From Bolinopsis microptera (lineage: Eukaryota; Ctenophora; Tentaculata; Lobata; Bolinopsidae), in assembly GCF_026151205.1 (NCBI RefSeq), contig NC_087072.1:6000084-6064083 (forward strand): DNA of 64,000 bases, written 5' to 3'. Under the pieces are notes generated by a model. It was not told the origin of the DNA. It saw only the letters and a list, made by a program, of their open reading frames with translations, and ran no database searches. The first letter of the stretch is position 1. Every line of letters starts with the position of its first letter. This document shows, in pieces, positions 46,552 to 57,800 of this stretch. A program made the translations under genes and the position numbers.

Positions 46552-47669
46552 AAAACTGCAATAGAGAATTCACAGCCTCAGTCACCATCACAAAAGACCT
46601 CACAGACCTGATTATCAACCAGCAAAACACCCTTGAACATTACAACATGTCAATTCAAAATGACATTATAAAAAGTCTCAAGGCAATCAAGGAGAAACAC
46701 TTATTTACGGTTAGCAAATCAATAGAGGACAGTGTAAGAGATCCCAACCTAAAGAGATCTCTCCAGTTCATCAAAGAGAAAGGTTCAGGATGTTGGCTTA
46801 CTGCACTTCCATTGAAGAGATTTGGCTACTCCCTGAACAAGATTGAGTTCCGTGATGCTCTGTACTTGCGTTATGGTTGGGAGATCCCTAACACCCCATT
46901 TCACTGTGCTTGTGGAGAGAGAAATAATGTGAATCACACACTTATATGCAAGAAAGGTGGCTATGTTTCTATGAGACACAACAACATCCGCGATCTAAAT
47001 GCAGAGCTGCAGCGTGAAGTATGCAGAGATGTAGTGACTGAGCCAGCATTGATACCCCTTGATAATGAAGAAATTGTTGGTACCAATGCTGATAGAGCTG
47101 CACCTGATGTATCCTCACGAGGTCTCTGGAGCACATTTGAACGAACATTCTTTGATGTCTGTGTTACCCACCCCAACTCACCCACATATGACAAAAAAGA
47201 TATGGAACAGATCTATAAAGCTCATGAAATGAGGAAAATGAAAAAGTACAACAACAGAATCATCCAGGTGGAAAAAGGCACCTTTACCCCACTTATATAC
47301 TCAACAAATGGCGGATGGGGTCCACAAGCCACAAGATACCACAAGAGACTCGCTGAAAAACTATCCCAGAAGAGAGGAGAAGACTATGCGGCTATTATGT
47401 GTTACATGCGCACCAGGATTAGATTCTCAATCCTCAGGAGCACCCTGATAGCGGTCAGGGGTGAGAGAGGGAGACGGCAATCGTATACATTGCCAGTCAG
47501 TGTAACTTCGTTTAACTTGATACCTGCCACCATGGACTATGAATGTTTCTAGACACTATCCTTTTGATATTGAGATATTGGTATCTCAGATCACGTGTAC
47601 ATCGTTCCTTTTTTTTTATGACACAGTAATTTATTGACACTCACAGCTATAATTTTAATCATTGAATCA

Positions 47670-47954
47670 GTATTTTTATCTATTAACTTATTACATATTT
47701 GTGCTCTGCTTTAGCATCACTTGACTATTAAACTTATTAAAGTTCAGGCCATGACCTTATAGTCAGCCAATTGGCCATTGCTATATTATGTGTATATTGT
47801 TTGAATATTCTTTTCCTTGGAAAAGTATTCAAACAATATACACATAATATAGCAATGGCCAATTGGCTGACTATAAGGTTATGGCCTGAACTTTAATAGT
47901 CAAGTGATGCTAAAGCAGAGCACAAATATGTAATAAGTTAATAGATAAAAGTAC
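47670..47954. repeat. Large fold-back inverted repeat, arms about 140 bp
   Basis: The two arms are near-perfect complements meeting at TTTTCCTTGGAAAA (about 47817). The differences noted are two point mismatches, a 9-bp insertion in the left arm and a 2-bp indel near the centre. The sequence includes the GTGCTCTGC repeat head seen elsewhere. Confidence 0.93.
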
Positions 47955-47963
47955 GGAGCTGGT

Positions 47964-48341
47964 TTGTTCAGTATGAGCAGATCTGGTCTTAATGTGGTAT
48001 CAAACAGTAGATGCAGTAAAAGTAGCAGTAAAATGAAGAAAGTCCACAGTTCTTTTCTTCCGGAGAGGGTGAGACCATATTGGAACAAACTCCCCTCGGA
48101 TGTCAAGAATTGCGGGACTGTGTTAAGTTTTAAAATAAGATTAGAGGCTTTCAAAAAAGAGACTATATTAAACGGATCTGTAAATGATAGTTATTTTTGG
48201 TATGTTTCGGACGAAGTATTAGGAAAGATCGAGGGATTAAATTATGCTACTAATAAAGAGAAGCACAATGGATATCTTGTGTGTAATCCTCATGTTGCTA
48301 AAAACCGCTTTATCAACTTATATAGTAGTTTTGATTGTTAA
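47964..48341 (+). pseudogene. LINE ORF2 C-terminal fragment
   Basis: 125 codons; FLPERVRPYWNKLPSDVKNC and SFKIRLEAFKK are the typical end of L2/CR1-type LINE proteins. It begins at the edge of the fold-back repeat. Confidence 0.72.
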
Positions 48342-48629
48342 GGGAATTTTTTGAATTCTTTAAGGGTTGATTTTATATAGGGTCATTGTTTGTTGTTTGG
48401 GGACCGGTTTTTGGTACCCGGCCAATGTTTACAAAAAAATATAATACATAACAATATAATTTTATTTAATATGCGTGAATATGAAAATTGAAAATGTTGA
48501 TTACGTCTATTCATTAAAAACAAAAACAGAAACTTTAAAAATTAAAACTTGTATATCATGATTTATTAACATATAGTGACAAATAATTTGATTTGATACG
48601 ACAGATGATCACACGCACTGTTTTATAAG

Positions 48630-49019
48630 CTACTTGGGGTTAATCCTGAGAGAATCCTGAGAGTGAGGTGGTTCCATCGAGTAAGAAATGAAGATGTTTT
48701 AAGAAGGGCTTCAATAACTGCTCTTACTGACATAATAGCAACAAAACGGCTACGTTGGTTTGGACATGTCAGTAGAATGCCTGAAGATCGGTTACCTAAC
48801 TATCTACTTGAATGGAAACCCAAGCATGGGAAACGATCAAGAGGCAGGCCTAGGAAGAGCTTAAATGATGTATTTATTGAAGATGCTGAGCAGAGATTGG
48901 ATCGTAATGGACTCACGATTGATTGTATGAGAAGATTGGCTGCAGATCGAAAAGGATGGAGAAATATTACCCGCCGAAGTTGTATAATACAAAGTAATGA
49001 CGCAGATGACGCAGACTAA
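48630..49019 (+). pseudogene. LINE endonuclease-RT C-terminal fragment (different family)
   Basis: Contains WFHRVRNEDVLRRA, KRLRWFGHVSRMPEDRLP and GKRSRGRPRKSLNDV, the common C-terminus of endonuclease-reverse transcriptase LINEs (RTE/CR1 relatives). 5'-truncated. Confidence 0.78.
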
Positions 49020-49221
49020 TCCTTTTGGATGGAGATCTCGCCATGTAACATGTATGTATGGGGTTAAAACAAAAAAGAATGACTGAGCCCATGTCTTATC
49101 AGCACCTGCTAGCGCTATCTATATGATGCTATTAATATGACAGTGAATGGGCAGTGAAAAAAGTGGCATATGGTTGATAGTGACTAGTGTGCTAACCGTC
49201 TGGTTTTATTTATTCCTTAGT

Positions 49222-49902
49222 TTATTCTCGGTAGTTGATTTGTTGTGTGCCTGATCTTGTCGATTTACGTAGCCCGGGTAAATTATGTAACAGAAAAGGT
49301 GGCCATTCTTCATCGTTTCCTGAGCTTTGTAGTTCTATCATTACACGCTTCGCTGATTTCTTATATATGCTTATTGAGAAAATGCTAGATGGGCAAGTTA
49401 TGCGACTAATGTTGTGCTCGGTAATAGCTAATATAGGACCTTTATACAGAACACTAGCGCGTAGATCTGGTTGAGAGTACGTTGTTAGCCAGTCGATATT
49501 GTCGTCATAAGACGTGCCATACTTTGGTATATCGGGAGGAAATAAGTCTTTTATCGACGACGGCAGAAGGCCAGGCATGTAAGTTATCTTGTGCATCAGA
49601 GTCAGAGCATTTTTTATGATGACCCCGTGTACAGATAATATTTCGTACTCTTTATACGTAGTTTTAGTATGATCCGGAAGCTTACCGTCCTTGTAATAGT
49701 AATTCACGTAGCCCGGCATAACTGCTCGTATTCCCTGCTTTTGTTTAGTGAACAGTGATTCAATATGGGATTTTGCAGCAAAGCCCCAAACTAGTGAACA
49801 GAAATTTAAGTGAGATTGTACAAAACTTTGGAAGATCTGTAAGCGTGCTTTGATTGGTAATTTGCGTTTTATTTTGAACATAATACCTATAAACCGTGAC
49901 AT
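49222..49902 (-). pseudogene. LINE RT thumb/C-terminal fragment
   Basis: 226 codons on the minus strand. RLQIFQSFVQSHLNFCSLVW and FTKQKQGIRAVMPGYVNYYY are the post-catalytic RT region of an L2/CR1-like LINE. The catalytic domain is absent, so it is a 5'-truncated copy. Confidence 0.78.
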
Positions 49903-51555
49903 TTTTGTTTTGACGGCTCGTAGTAGTGGAAAGTATGTAAATTAGATTCATTTTAACATATTAACTTGGTTGTTTAGGCCAACAGATTTAAGATAATTTT
50001 TAAACTTTAGTAGATATATTTTTGATGATGTGTGATGATGTTTGTGTCATTATATTTTGATTTGATTTGATTTGATTTACTTCCAAGTACAGTTGAAGAC
50101 GTAATAGAGAGAAAATATACAGTCGCTCAACCACACATAACTTCTCAGTACTGCTTTTAATTATCATTAGTATTAGTATTAGGTACCACTCTTATGTATT
50201 GATGTGGTTCAAGCAAGGCTGGTAGTTACTTCAAGGTGTTGTTTTTTTTGCATAATGTGAGCATTGGGTTTTTTATACAGATTGTTACTCTGATTTTTCA
50301 TGACCTTATAAATTTATTGATTTCTTTATCGACTCTTATTTTTGAGGGTGTTTGTTTTAACTTAAATATTTGGACAGAAACTATTTTTGAATCTATGTGT
50401 ATATATTGTTGGAATCAGCACTCATTGTGGGTTTGTATAAAGAACATGTGCTCACAATTACAATCTCATGCTAGTTGACATTATTCTTGGTGCCACACCC
50501 ACATTGCTTAAAGATATTCTGGGCAGAACCTTGATATTTGTTTTGGGACATAGATGATAGTATAGAGATTTAAACTAATTTTTGGTAGCAATCGCCAATG
50601 GATCGTTATCAGTGTACTGTGCTCTGCCAATTGCATCACATGATTTGATTGAATGTACAAGGGGTCTTATACTATCGCTGTGTTTTAAAGTTGGGAGTTG
50701 TTGCCTTGCAGATGGCATACTGTATCATACTATCGGAGGATTCCATCGCCAAAATTTGAAAATTCGACTATTTTAGACCACGCTGTCGCCCATTCAATAT
50801 TAAAACATCTATATTGATCTCTTTGAACATGCTGAACGCCTAATTTTTATAGAGACAGTAGATTATTAAATGTTGCATCAGATCTGGAAAAATGAGACAA
50901 AACTGATGAGAAATGACGAAATTATCAAGCATTTTGTGTATCTCGTTAACAAATTTGATTGGGTAATTATGAGACACCATGACACAACACCTTAATTGGG
51001 CAGCCTTAACAATTCCCATAATGTTTAACGGGTTGGTTAACGGGGTCACCTTATCACGTGATAAAGTAAGCCAATCACATGTAATGAATAAACTGGTCAT
51101 GCCTCATATCTCGGTCATCTGAGAAGCTACAATCAACTCTCGTTTTTTTCAGGACAAATGTAATTGGAATGGTCAAACACAATTCAATAAAATTTGGCTT
51201 GATACTGTTAGTTCAATGAATCAATGACACACGTTGATAGTTGAAAGGAGATAAGTCAATAGATATACAAAGACCCCACGGCTAACAGAGACATCATATA
51301 TATATAACATACTCCTGAAATATAAGGAGTTAACTCACATTCTAATATAGATACAAACATATAAAATATAATAGGAGAATATAAAGTTCACAGATACGAC
51401 TCTCCAAACTATCAAATAAATGCGATAAGATAAGATAAGATTTATTATTATATATTCCTTATCATTTTACATACATTGTATGACTGTACAATTTACATCA
51501 AATAATTTCCAAACTATTTTCAAATAACGAGAACTATCCTTTTTAGCTCCTCAAG
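49903..51555. other. Intergenic, upstream of RPL37A copy 1
   Basis: Contains a TTTGA-type repeat (50056-50082, complement of the AAATC tails) and a GTGCTCTGCCAATTG repeat (about 50617). No coding gene. The RPL37A promoter should lie in the last few hundred bases. Confidence 0.45.
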
Positions 51556-51834
51556 ATGGCAAAGAGGACCAAGAAGGTTGGAATCACTGGAAAGTACGGT
51601 ACAAGATATGGTGCTTCTCTTCGTAAAATGATAAAGAAGATTGAGATCTCCCAGCACTCTAAGTACACTTGTATGTTCTGCGGTAAAGACGCAATGAAGA
51701 GAACGTGTGTCGGAATCTGGTCCTGTAAAGCATGCAGAAAAACTGTTGCTGGAGGTGCCTATGCTGTCAGTACTACAGCTGCTGCTACAGTAAGATCAGC
51801 CATCAGAAGATTGAGGGAAATGCAGGATGTGTAA
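51556..51834 (+). CDS. RPL37A: 60S ribosomal protein L37a (eL43), copy 1
   Basis: 92 aa, the usual eukaryotic length. A zinc ribbon has Cys39, Cys42, Cys57 and Cys60 (YTCMFC and SCKAC). It is a structural protein of the large ribosomal subunit. The coding region is in one exon; it is preceded by CTTTTTAGCTCCTCAAG, which can be read either as a splice acceptor (TTTTTAG) or as a pyrimidine-rich TOP start. It differs from copy 2 by one silent change (Thr11, ACT versus ACC). Confidence 0.95.
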   Translation: MAKRTKKVGITGKYGTRYGASLRKMIKKIEISQHSKYTCMFCGKDAMKRTCVGIWSCKACRKTVAGGAYAVSTTAAATVRSAIRRLREMQDV

Positions 51835-53137
51835 TTTATTATAATACACTAAATTTTTAGTACATCTTTATTCAAGTGTGTTTTATTCTATAACCGTATT
51901 GCCTCTTCACAGTGGACCAGAATAGGGGGGCAAGCTATATTAGACATGTTAGTACCATCCAAATATGTCTGAAAGGTGTTCTATAGACTGCTTTGGCCCA
52001 AAAAAACGATCTAAACCAATTTCAAGACCCTACTTAACACAAAAACTGAGAAAATTGGGGAATTTTGAATTATGCTCCTTGAATTTTTAGCCCAAAAATT
52101 CAAAATTTCTTACATAAGCCACAAAACCAGTTTTGAGATGCTTTACTTGTAGCTGAACGTTTCCAGGACTTGTATTTAAAATTTCATCAAGGTTGAACAA
52201 AAGATGGCCGAGTTATAACAAAAATATGTATGCCCATATTTGGGCACAAGCCCCAAATAACATAGTTTTAGCCAATAAATTGGTAAAAAATCGGCATTTT
52301 AAAAAAATGCCCACAAATGACCAAGACAATTTTTTTGTATGTTGTAGGGAATCCTCTAAGCTTTCAAATGGTACCAAGGAATAGGGCGGCAGCCAGCAAA
52401 GGCCGGTAATTTAACTATTTTTGGGCTGGAAGGCCAAAGATTTGCCTAAAAATGGGGCAAAAATTCAGGCTCATGTCAAAAATCAGCTAAATTAGATAGC
52501 CTATTAAGGTTTTTTCCAATAAATTAAGGTTTGAGAGTTGTTTGGAGACATAAAAGGAGTCAATTTACTTTATATAATCTTATTTAAGAAACAGAGTAAG
52601 AGCTATTTTTCACTGCCAAAAAGAAACAAAATCATTTTTGAAAAATCGCAAATTTCGCGGCCGCGTAGCAGTTAAACCATATGGAATTTTTAATTTCGGT
52701 TTTTTGCATTCTATAGGGAAACAATTTTCCTATCAGATTATTTAAAATACATCCTAAACTGACAAACTCATTTTTGGACCTAATATAGCCTGGTGGCCCA
52801 CTGTGCTCTTGTACGAATAATCCGAAAGTTCTCCCCACAAATGCCCATATTCTTAAATTTAATTTGGAAACAGAATTAGTTCAATCATCAGAACTAAGGT
52901 AGAGCTTTTATTTGTGCTAGTGTGAAAATTCTTATTAAAGCACTAGAACAGTAGCACATATCTGATTGACTGCTTTAATGTAAGATTGGGAAGATTTGCC
53001 TACAATTGTTTCACACTAGTCAAGGATTTTCTTCAAGTTAGATGTGGCAAATATAGATTATAGAGGACATACATGTATTTAAAATTCTTTAAAATCAACC
53101 TCGTTTATGTAACCATGTTTCTTTGTAGCTCCTCAAG
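51835..53137. other. Spacer between the RPL37A copies
   Basis: AT-rich with A/T homopolymer stretches and a near-palindrome GAATTTTTAGCCCAAAAATTC (about 52081). No gene seen. Homology between the copies stops about 30 nt after the first stop codon. Confidence 0.45.
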
Positions 53138-53416
53138 ATGGCAAAGAGGACCAAGAAGGTTGGAATCACCGGAAAGTACGGTACAAGATATGGTGCTTCT
53201 CTTCGTAAAATGATAAAGAAGATTGAGATCTCCCAGCACTCTAAGTACACTTGTATGTTCTGCGGTAAAGACGCAATGAAGAGAACGTGTGTCGGAATCT
53301 GGTCCTGTAAAGCATGCAGAAAAACTGTTGCTGGAGGTGCCTATGCTGTCAGTACTACAGCTGCTGCTACAGTAAGATCAGCCATCAGAAGATTGAGGGA
53401 AATGCAGGATGTGTAA
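53138..53416 (+). CDS. RPL37A: 60S ribosomal protein L37a (eL43), copy 2
   Basis: The same 92-aa protein as copy 1, with all four zinc Cys. The shared block starts at TAGCTCCTCAAG immediately before the ATG and ends about 30 nt after the stop. It is either a tandem duplicate gene, a recent retrocopy, or an alternative coding exon. It lies 1,582 bp downstream in the same orientation. Confidence 0.93.
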   Translation: MAKRTKKVGITGKYGTRYGASLRKMIKKIEISQHSKYTCMFCGKDAMKRTCVGIWSCKACRKTVAGGAYAVSTTAAATVRSAIRRLREMQDV

Positions 53417-53654
53417 TTTATTATAATACACTAAATTTTTAGTATATCGTAAATCAAACTTGTTTTATTTCGTATTTATCTTGAGTCTTCTAGCCGAAAT
53501 GATCCAGAGATTCTGTAGATGCTCATATTCTTAAACTAATGTGGCGACATCTTGTACTCGTTCAAATACAACTTTAAGTTTAACAGTACTGCTGTCTGCT
53601 ATGTTTTCTATATTTTTCACCTAACATAAACTTCTTAAAGCTATCGTACACATC

Positions 53655-54395
53655 ATGTCACGGAGGGTCTTGTTCTTGTTCGATGTTGACGGTACTCTCA
53701 CAGCTCCCAGAGCTGTCATCACGAACAAGATGCTGGATTTCATGACAGATCTGAGTAAGAGAACTACTGTTGGTATTGTCGGGGGATCCGATGAGGCTAA
53801 AATAGTTGAGCAACTTGATGGACACATTGAGCTTGCAACTTATCTCTTTTCGGAAAATGGGCTTGTGGCAAAAAAGGGCGAAAAATTGATTGGAAAAACA
53901 AGTATAATAGATAAGATAGGCAATGATAAACTCCAAGATTTTATAAACTTTTGCCTGTCCTACATGTCAAAATTGAAACTTCCTTGCAAACGTGGTACCT
54001 TCATCGAGTTCAGGAATGGTATGATAAATATTTGCCCTGTTGGCAGAGCCTGCTCAGTGGAAGAACGCAAAGAATTCTTCGAATACGACCATGTCCACAA
54101 GCTGAGAGAACAATTTGTTACAGCTTTAAAAAACCAGTTTCCTGATCTAGAAATGAAGTACAGTATTGGAGGTCAAATCAGTTTCGATTGTTTTCCTATA
54201 GGCTGGGACAAAACTTACTGCCTTCAGTACATCGAAAAAGAATTTGATGACATATATTTTTATGGTGACAAAACTTATGAAAGTGGCAATGACTATGAGA
54301 TATTCATTGATTCTAGAGTGCAAGGAAGGACAGTTACAGGACCTGATAATACCTTAGAACAAGTCACAGCTGATCTTACAAGACTTGGTCTTTAG
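53655..54395 (+). CDS. PMM: Phosphomannomutase (PMM1/PMM2-like), intronless
   Basis: 246 aa, matching the family's usual length. It converts mannose-6-phosphate to mannose-1-phosphate for GDP-mannose and N-glycan synthesis in the cytosol. HAD-type motif DVDGTLT with catalytic Asp10/Asp12, then GIVGGSDEAKI, FSENGLVAKK, GKTSIIDKIG, FIEFRNGMINICPVGR, SFDCFPIGWDKTYCL and FYGDKT...GNDYEI, all hallmarks of eukaryotic PMM. The start ATG gives the correct N-terminus. No intron interrupts it although the neighbouring genes have introns; no obvious poly(A) relic. Confidence 0.95.
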   Translation: MSRRVLFLFDVDGTLTAPRAVITNKMLDFMTDLSKRTTVGIVGGSDEAKIVEQLDGHIELATYLFSENGLVAKKGEKLIGKTSIIDKIGNDKLQDFINFCLSYMSKLKLPCKRGTFIEFRNGMINICPVGRACSVEERKEFFEYDHVHKLREQFVTALKNQFPDLEMKYSIGGQISFDCFPIGWDKTYCLQYIEKEFDDIYFYGDKTYESGNDYEIFIDSRVQGRTVTGPDNTLEQVTADLTRLGL

Positions 54396-54860
54396 TTCGT
54401 TTAATTTTGGAATTATTTGTCACGTTTAAGATTTTGATGTTTGGATAAAATTGTCTTTTAATATCACTTTTCGAGTGGTTATGTTTATATTAAAATTGTG
54501 TTCTTTTATGGGAATCAGATGTAAGAAGTATTTAATTTTAAATTGTACATTTTGCTTATGTATTTCGGTTCATACCAACTGTGTCCAGTATGTATACATT
54601 TGTTGCTGAGATTTCCGCGTGGTATAATTGAAATTTAAGGTCTAGTCTTTATCTTATGGAGTTATGGCCAAGGCAAATCTAGATATTGATATATATCAAA
54701 TCTAGGCATGGAAAGTGGGTAATTCCGGTGTATTTAAGCTTAGTTCTAACCTCCTGAGAACGTTTCAAACTTGATCCATATTATCATTTTCAAAGTTAAC
54801 TGTCATTATTTCAATATGTTGCTTTTTATAGCTAAAAGAACTAGATCGTACCGACATAGA

Positions 54861-57800
54861 ATGACAGAAAGTGAGTACTGAATAATCTTGCCACATTAAC
54901 CAACCTCCGATACAGCTCTTATTTTGAACTTTATTTTTTAATCAAGGGCTCTCAAACTAGTTGTTATTCTAACTTTTTAAAAGTTTAACAGAGTACACGA
55001 ATATCATCGAAAGATTTACTATCCGTTTAACGTACCTCAATCTTACAATACCGTTTCTGTCGAAGCTGAAACCAGAATAGTCCCAATAGTCGGATTATGA
55101 CAATTGATAATCTAACAAGGGTTTTTGATTATTCAGTTCCCCGGAACTTCAAGCTGCTGCAGGAGCTGGAAGATGGTGAGAAGGGTGTAGGTGACGGGTC
55201 TCTCTCCTGGGGACTTGAGAAGGATGACGACATGTCACTTACACACTGGAACGCCACCATCATTGGACCTCCTAGGGTGATTTTAGAAATAATCTAACTT
55301 TACCAGAATTCACTCAATCAACATGAAATAATTTTTATTGTATGGTTTAAATATTGCCACCTCTATTGTTCGAGGAGCAGAATAGTTACACTCGTATTGA
55401 TGTCGAATGTCAAGCTTTCTACATTTACCATGTACTCTACACTCTCATATTGTCGTACTAGATATATAACGGATAGCGGATAGTATGTATTATATAGTAT
55501 ATAAGTATAGACTGCATAGTAGATAGTATGTATTATATAGTATATAGTAAGACTGCATCGTAGACTAGTATGTATTATATAGTATATAGTATAGACTGCA
55601 TAGAATAGCTAGTATGTAGGTTATATAGTAGATTAGTATAGACTGCATAGTAGATAGTATTTATTATATAGTTATATAGTATATAGTATAGACTGCATAG
55701 TAGATAGTATGTATTATATAGTATATAGTATAGACTGCATAGTAGATAGTATGTATTATATAGTATATAGTATAGACTGCATAGTAGATAGTATGTATTA
55801 TATAGTAGATAGTATAGACTGCATAGTAGATAGTATGTATTATATAGTATATAGTATAGACTGCATAGTAGATAGTATGTATTATATAGTATATAGTATA
55901 GACTGCATAGTAGATAGTATGTATTATATAGTATATAGTATAGACTGCATAGTAGATAGTATACTAGTGTTACTGCATCTTTTGTGAGTGTATAATATGA
56001 CGTAATTATCTTGTGGTAGCGCCGCCACATTCTCATAGTCAAATCTGTGTTACTGTCATGTTGTAACGTTGCCACGTCATGTTTAATTCGATTCGGCGCT
56101 ACAAGTTCCACATTCATCATGCACATGTTCTATAACGTCCAACCATTTTTCAGTGTCCGTTTGAGAACAGAATATACCAGCTGCACATTGAGGCTGGACC
56201 AGACTACCCCAGTACCGCTCCAAAGATCAGATTCAGGACCCGGATAATTGTAAACTTCGTGACCTCTTCCGGCCAGGTCAGCTAATTTGTGGTTTTAATG
56301 GGTTTACTTTAATCCTGTCGGGTCCCTTTTTCTGTCGAATTGTTTCTAAAAATTTAAATTTGATCTTCATGTGCTGCTTCCTCTGCAAAAATCATAACCA
56401 TTAGCATTGAGTTCAATCGCGACTCCAACCAAAATACTTAGTATAGTATTAACTTACGTACCAACGTATTCTGGACTTGTGAAGTCCCAGTTAATTTGAA
56501 GAAAGGGGACAATTTATTGAATACTATTCTCTTATAGGTGTTCAAAGAACCAATGCTCTAAAGAACTTTGAGCCATCTGCCCTCCTCTCTGTAAAAGTTA
56601 TTTAGAGGGGAAACTTAACTACTTGTTACCGGTTCCGAGATATGATGTTAATCAAAGGCTCAGCTCTTGTTTCGCAGTCGACAGTTTTTAAAGCTTTGTC
56701 TATGTCTTTTCAATGACTTCTTTTAATAGAATCACAATAGTTTGACGTCTAAGGAAAGGTGTTATCTTTACTTGACGAGCGTTAGATATTTGTAAACCGC
56801 TGCTACTTTTGTAGTCATTCTAGCCGATAAAGGGGAATTTTTTAGCAAATACTTGAAACAACACGTAGGTGGGAGAATGGGAGATTCGACAACACCTTTC
56901 TCTTGTCTAGAACAACCGTCGGGGGATTTTATTTATCAAACAATAGAAATTACCGATATAACCTCTACCATCTGTTTCACACCTTGTCAAAAGATGGACA
57001 CTTTTGCCAGGATAACGCCCCTATTTGTGGGTATAAAAGAGTCTGATCAAAGCTTGGACCACATTCGACAAAGCCACAACTCCAAGAACAAAACTACAGA
57101 AGAACAAAGATGATCCTGTTTGCAGTAGCTCTGATAGCTGTCACCGCAGCTCAGAACCAAGTTAACCCGGATATAGTCTACAAGTACACTGATGCCTACC
57201 AACTCATCTGGAGAGATTCAGGCTCTGAAGCTGACATGGACGGAGCTGCGTGGAGAGCTCAGAACTACCAGTCCGAATTCTGCTCTCTTGGGGATGTCGT
57301 TACTGGACACCATGGCTCACCCAATTCTAAAGCAGTCTTAGTCTCAAAGAGGAAATCAGATGCTCTAGTCAACCCTTCCAGTTTCTCTCTGGTGTGGAAC
57401 GATGCTGGAAGTGGTGCCCATTCTGATGTTGCTTTCTACAAGATGAACGCTCCGTCTGGATACACCTGTCTTGGAGGAGTTGCAGTGAACAGCCACTCTA
57501 CCAAGCCTGACTCCAGTAAGTACTGCTGTGTAAAGAACGAATATGTTGTACGGGCAGACACAGTACACACATGGAACGACCGGGGCTCAGGTGCTAATTC
57601 TGATCTTAGTTTGTGGACTATCATCAGGGCTGGCGGAGACGCTTATGGACTTGATGCCGGAACGTTTGTCGGTGTCTCAGGATACTCCAAGCCATCGTCC
57701 TCTGCTGCTAACCTCCTCAAAGCTGACGGAAGCAAAGTTAGGGATGTGTGGAGTCTACCTACTGGTGAGGACAAACCACTGAACTTGTACGAAATGGGAC

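Larger units (their letters stand above)
42661..47552 (+). mobile_element. RT plus putative PD-(D/E)XK endonuclease retroelement, split by two insertions
   Basis: Host element pieces are about 42661-42932, 44830-45628 and 46559-47552. The RT part shows LIPLDK, GVRPIGIGEILRRIIGKA, VDAD, EEGSTQGDVAA and WYADDSS (catalytic YADD). The C-terminal part has a CxC...H...C knuckle (about 46902-46950) followed by APDVSSRGLW and FFDVCV, resembling a restriction-like endonuclease. Similar proteins occur widely in cnidarian and mollusc genomes. The protein is interrupted exactly at 42932/44826 and 45628/46552; across both gaps the amino-acid sequence continues in frame. Confidence 0.7.

Noticed and set aside
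55575-56126. 183-aa Tyr/Leu-rich ORF and its plus-strand partner
   Set aside because: Artefact of the 42-bp satellite, whose period is divisible by three.
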